From the NCBI GenBank assembly GCA_039519185.1, contig CM076847.1:89500360-89564359 (forward strand): a stretch of DNA of 64,000 bases. Direction: 5' to 3'. Under the pieces are notes generated by a model. The model made no database searches. It saw only the letters and a program-made list of their open reading frames with translations, and was not told the DNA's origin. Made by a program: the position numbers and the translations under genes. This stretch comes from Astragalus membranaceus (taxonomy: Eukaryota; Streptophyta; Magnoliopsida; Fabales; Fabaceae). Position 1 is the first letter of the stretch, and each line of letters opens with the position of its first letter. Of this stretch, positions 34,448-46,630 are shown piece after piece.

Positions 34448-36518
34448 CTACCTTGAGATGTTATACTCTTCAGGATAAGCGAGCTGTTGTTCCATCTGCC
34501 AGCTCAACTTGGAAGCAACGCCTTCATGACAAGGAACGTAATCCTGTGAATCAAACATACAATTATATCATTTTCTGCTTAATTCAGCAGAAGAAAAAGT
34601 GACTGCATAATGATAGAAATGTACTTATTGTTAAATGTTACCTCCAATTTCTTCACTAATTCTTTCGATGTCGGTGCTGATACGATTATGTGGCGCGCGT
34701 TTTGACTAATAAATCCCTCTTCCACAGCTTTGTCAATGAATGTCAGCAATGAGTTGAAGTATCCATCAACATTTACTAATCCAACCTGCAAGTTGTGGGT
34801 GTCAAAATCTAGTTATAGGCTAATAATAGCACAGTGAAATTCAACAGAACGAAATGGTCCACCAGTCAATTACCGGTTTGTCATGAATCCCAAGTTGAGC
34901 CCAGGTTATGACTTCAAGAAGCTCCTCTAGTGTCCCATAACCCCCTACATCATGTAACTTGCATAAGTTTTCAAAACAATTTAATTTAATGCAAAAACAC
35001 ATGATAGGCTAACCATGATTAAGATAATATATATTGATAAGAGGAAGTTTGAATTTATTTCAATAATAATAATAATAATTTGAAACTTTTTTGAATTTAT
35101 TTCACTGTTTGAACTGTTTTGTCTTTTGCTTTTATGATGAGCGCAGGTAGTATATGCTGTTGGTATACTCAGCTTTGTGGAAGTGTTTAAATGAATTATG
35201 GAATTGGCTTCACGCCTCTTCCCTCTTTCATGCAAGAAAGAGAGATCGACAACTTTGTCTTTGTATGCTTCCTGTATATGTATATGTGTCACTAATTTTC
35301 ATTTTTCAGCACTCAATTCAATTACTCTCAAAATAATAACTACCAGAAATAAAAGTCTTCCATGACAGGTACAGGTGCTAGTTGGAAATGTTATCTTGAC
35401 TTGTTGAAACAATTCTTCTTTTGCTTTTTCTTCCCTTCTCTATCAAAGGCAGCAAAGTTTGGTACAAACACGTCATGGTTCCAAGCAAAAATGGTATTCA
35501 ACCAGAGAACCACAGTTGCTCAGAGCCGCAGCATTTCAAAATTTTAGCCAAAGATGTTAAGGGTTCAGCTCAGGTCAGGAATCAGAATCAGCCACTATTG
35601 AAGGGTCACTCTCTAATCATCATAGCATTGGGGTATTATAAATTAAAGAAAGTCATTTTGCAGTTGAATTAACTCTCACACAAGTTGATTTGATTCTCCT
35701 TAAAAATTACAAAATGGAGGACTACCAAGTATGACTTTTAAGTATGGCTTAAAAATCATAATTATGATATGATCAATGTGGAAGACTAATCTAAAAACTT
35801 TTAATAATTTAAAATATAAACATCCATTGTCAAATATAAAAATTACAAAGTGGAGGGGACTAATCCTCATTATCTTATCTTATAAGTATGACGTCCAAAT
35901 CATAGATTACATAATATAGTTAATACCTTGCCAACAACATTCATGATTAGGCGTGGTAAACCTTTTAGTATAGTTGAAGTCAAAAAACTTAAAAAAAGCT
36001 TATTCTTGAAACCATCAAAGACTGAGATATTGTCAATGCAACATGATCAAATTAAGAAAGCTAGAAGCACTGTGGTGTTTCCTAATACAACAAACTACTC
36101 TCAGCTAAGACTAACCTGGTAAGGCAATAAAAGCATCTGAATGCTTAGCCATCTCTGCCTTCCTTTGGTGCATATCTGCTACAGCCTTTACTTCTCCCAC
36201 CGTTTCACCAGTTAGCTGCAAAAGGAATCAAAGGACCAGAAAATAAGAAAAGGGATAAAAAAGTAAAGAGATAAAGAGCAGCTGACTGAGTAATGATGAA
36301 AGTTCCAGGCTTGGTAATTATCTGATGCTTAACCTAGCTATACATTCAGACACCATAATTTATGAACAAGTGAATGTAATAAAACAAAAGAGTATAGACC
36401 ACCAGGAGCATTAATTTTCCCAGACCTATTTTTACTTTCATTTTTACACCCCATTTTATTTTCTTTTTGTCTCCCCCTTCTTTTGTTGTCATATTACCTA
36501 CCACATCTCCCATTCCTA

Positions 36519-36589
<71 letters not shown>

Positions 36590-38024
36590 GATATGAAAAA
36601 ATGGCAAAAAAAAAAATTTAACAAGAAAACTGTGAAATACCATGCTTTGAAACTAAAAAGAAAAGGTTATATGAAGCCAAAGAGAGTGGATGCTTAACTT
36701 AAAATGAAGATACAGAAGAAGGGAATACATGAATAGAATATATAGGATCAATGGGAAAAGGGAATATTAAAAGAGAGAAAAAATCATTGTTGGAATCTTG
36801 ATGAATAGAAACAAATAAAATAAAAAGAAACAATAATTTACAAAGAAGAAGAAGAAGAAGAAGAAGAAGACGACTATAAGCTTTTTTCATGGCTGAAGCA
36901 GACATACCTCTCGAGGCATGAGTGTCTTGGGAATAACTCTGCAAGAAACAAGAACATGACAAATAAAAATAGTGTCAATAGAAAAAGAGAGAGAGACAAA
37001 CATGAGAACAATTGGTTCTTCTGATTTCTTAATCCTCCTTTTCCCCAACATCTTTAGGGGGAAAAAGAGAAAGACAAATCTTTACCAATAACAAAAAGAA
37101 GAAGAATTAAAAATGAAAAAGGTGAGAGAAAGAGTGATATGTACCCAATGACATGACGACCACCATCATGAACAGCTTGAGACACCAAACCCATTAGACC
37201 AATGCTTCCTCCTCCATACACCAGATCAATATTTCTTGATACCTTCATAACAGAAGCAGATGATAAGAATATTTCATGACTGTGATAAGTGATCGATCAT
37301 AATATGATGTTAAAAACAAATGGTAACTGTTTGAAAGTAAAAGTCACTGAAAATGATTCTTTAAAACTCAATCAGCAGTGGGGGACTTGTAAAGATGCAA
37401 AAAATGAATGCTTTTTAAAAGCTGAGAAAGATGAATGGCCATAGAAATCTAAACACATGTGAAAAATATCTGGGTACTGTTGCTTTGAACGACTTTTTTC
37501 ATGATGGTTTTAGACTTTTGATACTGTGAATAATGGTCCAAAAAAAAAGCTGCATATATTTGCATTAAAAATATGCTATTTACAAAGAAAAGAGAGAAAA
37601 AAAAAGCAGAGTTTCCAGGGAATCAATGTGAATTTGGATTTGCAGAAAGGCAAGAACAAGTTAAACTAACAAACATGTGATGAACACAACGGAGTTACCC
37701 AACAAAGATTCACAAAAGAAGTAGAATATTCAACACGTGATACATAAAAAAAACAAATAACTAAAAAACCTTTGTAGAAATTTCAGAAAAACAATAGATA
37801 ATGAACCCCAATGATACAAAAAGGTAAACTTTATATATAGAACAAAACAGGGGAAAAAAGAAAGAAGCGTAATGTTAATATAAAATATGAATAAATATAT
37901 ATACCAATTCATTGCCAAGTTCAATGGCAGCATCTTGGTAGGCAGTCTTCTTGCCAGGACTACTCCCACAAAAGACACAAACCCTCTTGAACTTTGAAAC
38001 CTTTATCTCACCATGTGTCTCCAT
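34448..38024 (-). CDS. LOG: Cytokinin riboside 5'-monophosphate phosphoribohydrolase (LOG)
   Basis: Seven exons on the minus strand (38024-37905, 37242-37145, 36938-36908, 36215-36116, 34944-34874, 34785-34642, 34543-34448) total 660 nt and encode 219 aa, the usual LOG length. The protein starts [20 protein letters not shown]. It has the Rossmann-type [20 protein letters not shown] (about 46-65), the motif MHQRKAEM (98-105) with the catalytic Arg, and PGGYGTLEE (116-124), the lysine-decarboxylase-like signature with the catalytic Glu. It ends EEYNISR. LOG enzymes release active free-base cytokinin from its nucleotide in one step in cytosol and nucleus, and set local cytokinin levels in meristems and nodules. 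All splice sites are GT-AG and phases agree. Which paralogue (LOG1-LOG9) it is cannot be decided here. Confidence 0.95.
36518..36586. repeat. (TAA)n microsatellite in LOG intron 3
   Basis: About 22 uninterrupted trinucleotide units inside the 692-bp intron between exons 3 and 4; a (GAA)n run follows at about 36843-36869. Likely to vary in length between individuals. Confidence 0.95.
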
Positions 38025-38226
38025 TTTTCTTTAGTACTAGTATTCTCACACTAATAAGCACACTGTGTATGTCACTCTTCTTATAAGCTGTTAGGAAGAA
38101 GAAATCAAATACTATGTAGCAGTATGTGTTGTGTTAATACTACTATGAATGATCTCTCACTCACTCGCTGCAATGCGATTTCTTGGTTACTTGCTTCACC
38201 GTTACACTTTCTAAATGCCCTTTGGC

Positions 38227-38236
38227 TTTATATAAA
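38227..38236 (-). promoter_or_regulatory. Candidate TATA box of LOG
   Basis: TTTATATAAA lies about 200 bp upstream of the LOG start codon. The motif is palindromic, so it does not fix direction by itself; position relative to the gene is the argument. Confidence 0.5.
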
Positions 38237-40190
38237 CAACAACAGCACCTTACCTCTATTCTCCATCGCACGTGAGTGCTTTGGAAGCACGCGCGGACAA
38301 CTATTGTTGCGGTCCCGACCTAAGCTCCTTCCTTGTGTTCTGTTCTGTTCTGTTCTATTCCGCCTAATCACCATCCTCACTCACTCATCACATTCTTTTT
38401 TTTACCATATACAAAAACAACTTTACATGTAATGTAATCATATCGTCTTTCTTGTTCTTGTTTATAAAAACATTACCAACATTAACTTCATTGGTCGTCT
38501 AAACTGTCTTAATTACGATATGCTATCACTTTTTCTTTTCTTCAATAATTGCACTCACCTCTTTAGGTTTTCATTGGGTCGAGACAAAAAAAATAAAGTA
38601 CCCCTCCCATTTTTTACATAAGTAAAAACTTACATGTATCTGGTCTAAATATGGGACGAGTACACATGTATGGGGATATTTGTCTCGTTGTGACTACTGA
38701 TTTAGGGCTCACAATAATAGGGACGAGAAGAAACATCCACAATTCAAGGTAATAGAGTTTTATCACCTTTTCATGGGTCAGGAGACTACAAAAAAAATAC
38801 CCCTAATATGTTTGTATATTGTAGTAATTATAAATACCGATAATGTTTGGTTTTTTTCCTTTTATTCGAAAAACCTAAAAAATATTGAAAGTAAAGAAAC
38901 TAGCCTAAATCAAAGCCTATTACGATGTGAGCGTATGGAGATGAGCTTCACAATATGAAATAAACCCTAGTTCTTTTGCCTCGCACCAGGGAACCTCAAA
39001 CCGTATTCGCTTAAGCTCGCCATCTTCCCCACTAGATCCATTCTTCTCGAGATTATATATGGTGGCACAACCATACACTCTACTCTTCGTCGTCGTCATC
39101 TCACTATGGTTCATTTGTCATAGGATTGGCCTTGTTTGTTGTTGCTAATTGCTAACACATTGTAGGGGTTTTTAGATTAATGGAATTGACTATTGAAATG
39201 TTGTTTGGCTGTTGGACTTGTTATTACTTGTTCCTATTTATCTTAACTAGCTAGAGAATATATGATACAAAATATCATAAGTTCAAATTATGATTTACAT
39301 CACTAAGTTATTTGTTGGACTTGTTGGACCTGTTATTACTTGTTCCTATTACTTGTTCATATTTTCTAATATTTGTTGAATTTCAGATAGGTTCTACTAA
39401 GCTATTTGAATCTAATGTAAATTTGATGAAATTCATATTAATTTCAACTATATAAAAGAGTGTATTCAAAAGTTTATGATGCTAATATCTCAGATAATTC
39501 CACCATCTCAATTTTGATGACTGGGGCGGTTTGTGTCTTGAGACTATTATGTAAAATAGAATAATTGGAGCTTATCCAACAAAATAGGTTGTCGATCGCG
39601 GCCAGTCACTAGTCATTATAGTGCCAATTATGTGCTTATCTAAAAAAAATAGTGCCAATTATGTGCAAATGCAATACTGGCATTTTTGTTCCCCTTCTTA
39701 CCTTTCCACCTGTTCTGTTCTGCATTGGTTCTTTACTCAAAAGTATTCAACAAATCATAGAAAAAAGTTTCTATCTAGAAAAAGGTATGCGTCACTAACC
39801 AACCTCCTCCAAAATAAAGCACCATAAAAGGAAGAAAAAAAACCAAGAACTTATATTAAAAAATGGCTAATTATGTTTTAAATCTCTGACAATAAAACAA
39901 TTTTGGACTAGACTTTATTTATCTTTCGATCAGACTCCAGACCAACCAAGACATTCACCACAGAGTTGAAGACCTGTAAAGCATTAAAAAAATAAGTTAT
40001 GGTACATGGAATTTAAAATGTGTTGCTTTCTCCTACAATTTTTTAAATTTTACGACAATTAAATTTCATTGTTTTATTTTAATTTCTGTAATATATTTAT
40101 TTTCTCTTTTAATTCTTGTAACATTAATCAAATCGTTCAAACTCCAAAGACACTAAAACTAAGTTAAAATATATTGCAGAAATTAAAACA
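38237..40190. other. LOG upstream region and intergenic DNA
   Basis: No further gene recognised. Contains one ultra-short A-tailed insertion, listed separately. Open frames near 38120-38430 and 38920-39110 are short and without domains. Confidence 0.45.
39618..39666 (+). repeat. Ultra-short A-tailed insertion with 18-bp duplication
   Basis: ATAGTGCCAATTATGTGC at 39618-39635 is repeated exactly at 39649-39666. The 13 bases between are TTATCT and seven A. Confidence 0.65.
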
Positions 40191-40355
40191 GAATGATAAT
40201 GACTAATTCCCATATTGGGTACGGAGCAGCGTTAAAACTCTGGGCCAGCTGTCCTGCCTCTCGAGGCACCTACAATTCAGCGAGTGGATTAATCACTGCG
40301 ATCTGCGGTGGATATCCTGAGTAAAACAAAAAAAAAAGAATGATAATGACTAATT
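40191..40355 (+). mobile_element. Short A-tailed retroposon (SINE or truncated LINE)
   Basis: GAATGATAATGACTAATT is repeated exactly at 40191-40208 and 40338-40355. The 129-bp insert (40209-40337) starts CCCATATTGGGTACGGAG, contains CCAGCTGTCCTGCCTCTCG and a GC content above its surroundings, and ends in a tail of A. Target length and tail show LINE-type target-primed insertion. I could not see clear A and B box promoters, so a 5'-truncated LINE is possible. Confidence 0.8.
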
Positions 40356-41967
40356 GTAACACATTTCAAGACATCAGAGACGAAAAAGCTATTTTTTAAA
40401 TTTTAAGATCAAAACTAAACATTTCCTTAATTGGGAGACTAATATATGAGTTTGGATCCTACTCTTAAAAAAAAAAGACGCATCAATTAATTAATCGTTG
40501 TGGATGGGAGATACTGACAAATTAGTTTATTTTATTCGTATGATCACAAAAAAATTGTTTTTGGTGAGTAAGTCATGGGTAATAGCAGAAGCTACTACTA
40601 GTACTTAAAGATGGTGGTATAGATTAGTGGTGCTGTTGAGGAATGTGCATTGATGATTGAATAAGAAAACATAGTAAGTGGAAGTGGGTAGTGTCTGTGT
40701 CCTCATCCAACCTCCCTTATTCGACACACTTGCTATACACATAGGAAACATATCATTTTTATTTCACACGCCCCTTTCCATTACCCATATCCGATCTATT
40801 CCACATTCACTCATTGCATGCCCTAGCCTCTTTCTCCACCCATCAAATATTTCATTCCCCAAAAACTCGTGGAACTTAAATATATTTTTAATCCATTTTC
40901 TTATATTAAAAAAAAATACCCAGTTGCCAAATTCTGATCATTTTGATGGGATTTGGCTTATTCAATATTCTTACATTACCATTACGATATATACAGTACT
41001 ATATATATAGCCTTTTTGATAGTTTTAGAACTCCAATCCCAAGATAGCCAGCCAGCCAGCCAGCCTTTCTGGCTTTCTTTGATTAACACCTATGTTTGTC
41101 TACTTCTTGCCCTCTCACGTGTTTGGAGATTAGTATAAAATATTAATCACTCTTTCTCAGCTTATAGTATGTATATAAAAAATTCATTTGAACCTCCCGC
41201 ATGCCTGCTTGCATGCGCGTTTAAAAGCATGTTTTTGTGTGTTTGTGATTTTTCTTATACACTTTTGCATGATTAACCTTAAGGCAAGTACAGTCAACTA
41301 AAGGATTACAGAGTTCCAAACTGTCTAATTTGGTCTAATTCAATCATGGTAATACACATCAGCTACAGTAATTCTAGGGTATAACGTCTCGGGGAATTTC
41401 TGAAATTCTTCTCGATCTTCTAGTGTTTTTCGGTTTTATGATCACATGAGTTGGATTGATTTATTTGAATTAATTTATTGATATAAATACAGAAATTGTG
41501 AAAGAGTTTACGAAAATGGTTCATGACATATCTATAAACAATCTTTAGCTTTTTTTCATAAGCTCTCTAAAATAACTTATAGAAACTTGTAACTTTTATG
41601 AATATAATTTGACTTTATTTTATTTTTTATTATATAAATAATTTAAGTTTTTACGTAAGCACTTATATTTTTTATAAACATAATATAATTAATAGAGGAT
41701 ATAACATATAAGGCCTGTTTGATGGCATGGATAATGAGACGGGATATAATAAGTCTATCATATTCTTTCTCAGTCCAGTGTTCGTTGAGCCAGCACAATA
41801 TGATAACTTAATCATATGATTTATCCTATCATGTCTCCGTAAATAAATATTATCCTGAATTTGATTTGAGATAGAAACCAGTTGAATAAGATAAAAAAAT
41901 AATTTACTCATGTACCATTTTAAAATATACAAATATATGAAATCTAATAACACACACTCACAAATCT

Positions 41968-42026
<59 letters not shown>

Positions 42027-42455
42027 ACTAAAAAACAAAAAATTAATGTTAAATTTAAAATTTTAAAATATTACTAGTACTTAATTTAAAAACAATGTGC
42101 GATTCTATGACAAGCGTAGTATTGTCGGTTTGTATGCCCCGACAATTGAGGCCAACTTTCTGCCTCGACAATTGACCAATAAGTGGCTACCAAAATGAGA
42201 AATGAGATACCAAACTTCTTCCCTTTGACAGGAGCACTAGACTGTAAAAAAAAAAAAAAAACTTGCCCAGGTATGTCAAGGGTGAATGGACCATCAAAAC
42301 CAACCAAACAACTAATATTCTAGATCATACTTGTAGGAAGAAGAAAGTGCGCAATATATGAAAAGGGATACTTATTAAGTTTTTATCCAAAGAGGGTGTG
42401 GCCTACTGCAAATACTCTCTTTGTCCTATAGAAACTTTAACTGATTCACTCTTAT
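40356..42455. other. Intergenic, microsatellites, no gene seen
   Basis: Contains a (CAGC)n stretch near 41047-41064 and a compound (AC)n(TA)n microsatellite at 41971-42026. No gene or RNA recognised. The sequence next to 42456 continues across the large CACTA element after 62120. Confidence 0.5.
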
Positions 42456-42984
42456 CACTACAAAAAAATTGGTCATTAGCGAGGGAAATTTCCCTCGCAA
42501 AGTGACCTAAATCCGTCGCTAATGGTCATTTGCGAGAGAATTAGCGACGGACTGGTTCTCTCGCTAATTCCCTCCTCGCTACTGGGAATTAGCGAGGGAA
42601 TTTTAATCCATCGCTAATTAGCGAGAGAATTTTCCCTCACTACTAAAGACAGCCACGTGGTTAAATTCTGACAGCCACGCGTCTAATTTCCCTCGCTACT
42701 AAAGACAGCCACGTGGTTAAATTCTGACAGCCACGCGTCCAATTTCCCTCGCTAATTCTGTTGCTAATTCTGTCGCTAATGCCCAACTGATTGAATTTTT
42801 TTTGATAAACCTGCTTTTATGCCTGTTTATTTTAATAATAAACAATAAAATCTAAAATACATAAAACAGTTTAAAATAAAAATTCCGAGAATAAAATTCT
42901 TCAATACCATAAAATTCGAATCAACAACACTTAATCTGAAATGTTATAACAAAATATTGAACTGTCAAACTGATACAACAAATC

Positions 42985-44861
42985 CTAAAAGTTGTCGCCA
43001 TCTGACTCCTCGGCCTCCCCAGCCTCTCCAAACTCGCAAGACTCCTCAGCTTGCTCCTCATCTTGCTCCTCATCTTGCTGCTCATGTTGCTGCATATTCT
43101 TAAAATACCTAAACATCGGCTCCTGCCTACGGGTCACCTTCGCAAAGTCTTGCTGCATCTTTTTCATAGCCTCAGTAGAGGTCCTGACCTCCTGTCGAGT
43201 ATCGTGCAGCTCATGTCGAGTAGACTGCAGCTCCTGCTCCAACTGCCTAATATGCTCTATCTCCGCAGGAGTAGAAGCTGGTCGACCGCATCTTCTATTG
43301 CTCCCGGCCACAGACTGACCCATACATCGAACCAGGGGCCCCGTACCATACAGGCGACCCTTAGACCAACCTATTGTCTTCTCCCAATTTTGGTTTGCCA
43401 GATCTATCATCTCAGGAGTAAGTTGGCCAAGTGATTCAGGGTCCCAGCTCCCCTGAGTCAGCTGAGTCATGATCTCATTTATTTGCTCCTGTTTTGAATA
43501 ACCGCAAATTAGCGCTCCATTTTGACAAAGCAACATTATATAATACAAATCAAGTTGTATATTTACCTGAGTCATCCTGGAGCGCTCATCAACATACTCG
43601 TCAGTGCCTTTCCTCACATGGGTGGCTCTATGCAGCTCAGGAGCAGTGATAAGGCATCCTGCCTTCTTACTCTGTAAAATGAAACACATTTTCAAAAATT
43701 GCTAACTAATTAACTAATGTAAAAAAACACACAGATTTTAAAAATAATTTACCAATCTAGAAGCATGCTGAGCCTGGTTGATGGACCCGCCGCAGTGAAG
43801 CGAGCCACCCTTTTCTGAGTTTCTATTATTCTTGGCTTTTGCAGCATTTTTCTTGAAAGTCTCTGTAGCCCAATGGCCCTTGAAGGCATTCCAAATTTCA
43901 TCACTCATATAGTTAGGCTTCTTATCTTTACACCGCAACTTATAAAGCAAATATGATATTTGAGCGCCCATCCTTTAAAAAAAAGTCTCTGGACATTGTC
44001 ATCATCTTCTATGTCCCATGTCAGTTTGGTCTGTATTAAGTAAAATGAAAATATGTATTAGTAATTATATTAAACGTTATTAAACATAAAATTTAAACTA
44101 ATAATATAAGTACTGACAAAATAATTGACACTTACCCTAAAGAAGTCCAGCAGATCATTCCTGTCCTTTTCATCGACTTTACTCTACTTTTTATGGAACT
44201 TTTAAAAATATCTTTTGCGGATGACATGAGTGATGCTTGATGAAGCTGCCTTTGCAGGAAGAAGTCTGCATAATGAAAGATATATCAAACAATCAAATAT
44301 ATATAAGTCTTTGCATAATTAACTTAAAAAAAACAAACAATATAATACTTACGCGTTACCACGACTATAAATGACTTTGAGTCTGACACCATTAATAACA
44401 ACCACCTCCACTCTCTCGCCATCGGTCGATGAATCAAAATCAACATTACCACCACCAATATCATGCTCAATATCATCTTGGGGCTCTAGTGGCATAGATA
44501 ACCCAGCTGTGGGGCCCATATGTCCAGATGATGAGCCTATATGCCCAGCTGGTGTGCCCATATGCCCAGCTGGTGTGCCCATATACCCAGCTGGTGTGCC
44601 CATATGCCCAGCTGCATACGCATTTGGTGGGCCCATATAATGCCCATGTGATGGTAAATGATACCATCCGGGGCCAGATGGAGGCGGAGGTTGTGGGGAA
44701 ATCGGAGCGGTAGCTGGTGGGCCCACAAACGTATGACCCCTCATATTCCCATTATTAAGTACCACCTCATGATTATGCCTCCTCTTAGGAGGTTCATCGG
44801 TCATAGTCTTCTTCCCTTTATGAGGACGTCTCGGTGGGTCAGAACCTCCTCCTGGATCCAT
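42985..44861 (-). pseudogene. TNPA-like protein (Transposase_24 type) of the CACTA element
   Basis: Several minus-strand exons. The first (44861-44349) encodes a proline- and glycine-rich region with tandem GHMGTPA units. The next parts include MSDEIWNAFKGHWATETFKK with NNRNSEKGGSLHCGGS (43971-43738), then HVRKGTDEYVDERSRM (about 43625-43570), then WDPESLGQLTPEMIDLANQN and a long charged coiled coil ending EEAEESDGDNF-like acidic sequence (43490-42985). These are hallmarks of the Ptta/En/Spm plant transposase family, whose members bind subterminal repeats. An in-frame stop is visible near 44195, and exon borders were not all resolved, so it may be damaged. Confidence 0.65.
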
Positions 44862-45556
44862 ATCTATGAAAAAATAGAAACAAAATGTGATACTAACAAC
44901 ATTAATTATATATATATCTATAAATAAATTAAAGAAATTAAATTAACAAGAATAATATTGATATATTAATGATTCTAATAAATTTAAAGACAACATAAGG
45001 AGTCAACATAAGTAGACAACATATATAAGAAAACACAAGAACAATAATGACTCTAATAAATTTAAATACAACATAAGATTAATCAAATTATTCATCTTCA
45101 TTCTCTTCTTCATCATCTTCATATTCATTCTCTTCTTCATCTCGTTAATCTTCATTCTATTCTTCATCTTCATCAACTTCTTCAACTAGGAGTCGATCAT
45201 CACATAGGGAGTCAATCGGTTCAACTTCAATTACCTCATCTACTCCCGAAATTTCATCCACCTGATAAGGAACCTCATCCCCCGCATTAGTGGCTTCAAT
45301 GCGACCCCGTGGTTTTGTCTTAATTGCAACACACCATCCTCTCTGAGTTGATGGATATGGAATATCATACACCTGCCTCACATTTTCTGCCATGATAAAC
45401 GGATCATAAAGTTTATACCTTCCATTCATTCGAATGTCCACGGTATTACATTTTGGATTCAATTTCGTTCCTCTAACTGATGGATCAAACCATCTACAAA
45501 AAAACAAAACTATTCTCTTTTCATAGTCTAATCGTGGGTATTCAAGTTCATATATG

Positions 45557-46138
45557 CAGTGTTTTAAAACTCGGACCGGTGACCGACTCGGTGAAGGTAC
45601 CGGGTAACTGGGTCAAGGGTCGGACCGAAGGGTCGACAGTTGAACCGCATGACCAAAACCGGGACCGCATGACTCGGACCCGGTCTCTATTTCCCGAATT
45701 TTCGAGACCTATATAGTATATAATATAAATTTTGTACTTGTAAAATTAATAACTATGTTTATTTTATATCTACTAAAATATAAAAATTAATATCTTAATT
45801 TATTAATATTTTAAAATTTATTCATACATAATATTAATCTATTTTAGATCACACAAATTAATATGTACTCAACAAATATGGTGCTTGTTTTTGCTAATAA
45901 TGCAATAATGGAAAAAAAAGATGAAAAAGAGCAAAAGAAACAGATTAAACGACGTCGTTTTGATAAAAAAATTAAAAATGAACAACCCGGTCCGGGTCGC
46001 TGGTGTTTGCAAAACCCGGCCGAGTCGCGCCGGTTTCCACTGGTGTCCGATCCATAACCCTGACCGGCTCGGTTACCCCCCCCGGTTCCCAGTTCGACCG
46101 GTCCGACCGGCCGGGCCGAGCCGGTTTTTAAAACACTG
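45557..46138. mobile_element. hAT MITE within the DUF4216 exon
   Basis: Ends CAGTGTTTTAAAAC and its inverse GTTTTTAAAACACTG, flanked by a perfect 8-bp duplication CATATATG (45549-45556 and 46139-46146). Both subterminal regions are unusually GC-rich with many CCGG, ACCGG and GACCGG units; 582 bp, non-coding. It splits a coding exon of the transposase gene. Confidence 0.9.
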
Positions 46139-46259
46139 CATATATGTGTTCGATCACACCGTAGTAGTCATTTTCACCTCCTCCTGTTTCACCTTTAACA
46201 TATACCCCACTATTAATTGTTTTTCCCCCTCACTCCTTGATTGGGTGTCAAATTTGTAA

Positions 46260-46630
46260 CCGTTAACTAGGTACGTGTGCCACTCGGTCACCTCAAGAAA
46301 AGGACCATCGGCTAAGTTTCTCAAGTGTCGGATTTGGGGAGTTGGTTCCGCTTCATAAACCTAAGTAAACAACATATGGAAAAACTAAGTCATGTCTCAT
46401 ATCTACTTTAAACATGTGACATTAAAACATTAGTTTTATTTACTTACTCTAGCCTTAAACCAGGATGGAAAATTTTCATGTATACGAATAGAAGATTCTT
46501 CAGCGCCTATACCCTCAATTCGTAAGAATGCACTGAAAAAGAATTATTATTACTCTTTAGATTGAAAGTTGATCAAAATCTGATTTAACTTCATACTGTA
46601 TAGATTAACAACTGAATTGGAGCATAGTGC
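46260..46630. other. Probable intron/exon remnant of the transposase gene
   Basis: Lies between DUF4218 and DUF4216 parts. Short coding-like pieces on the minus strand alternate with AT-rich intron-like sequence; borders not resolved. Confidence 0.4.

Noticed and set aside
36346..36624. Frame with a long poly-tyrosine run
   Set aside because: It is a translation of the TAA microsatellite in a LOG intron.
43051..43434. Plus-strand open frame of 127 codons
   Set aside because: Antisense shadow of the coiled-coil part of the TNPA-like gene.
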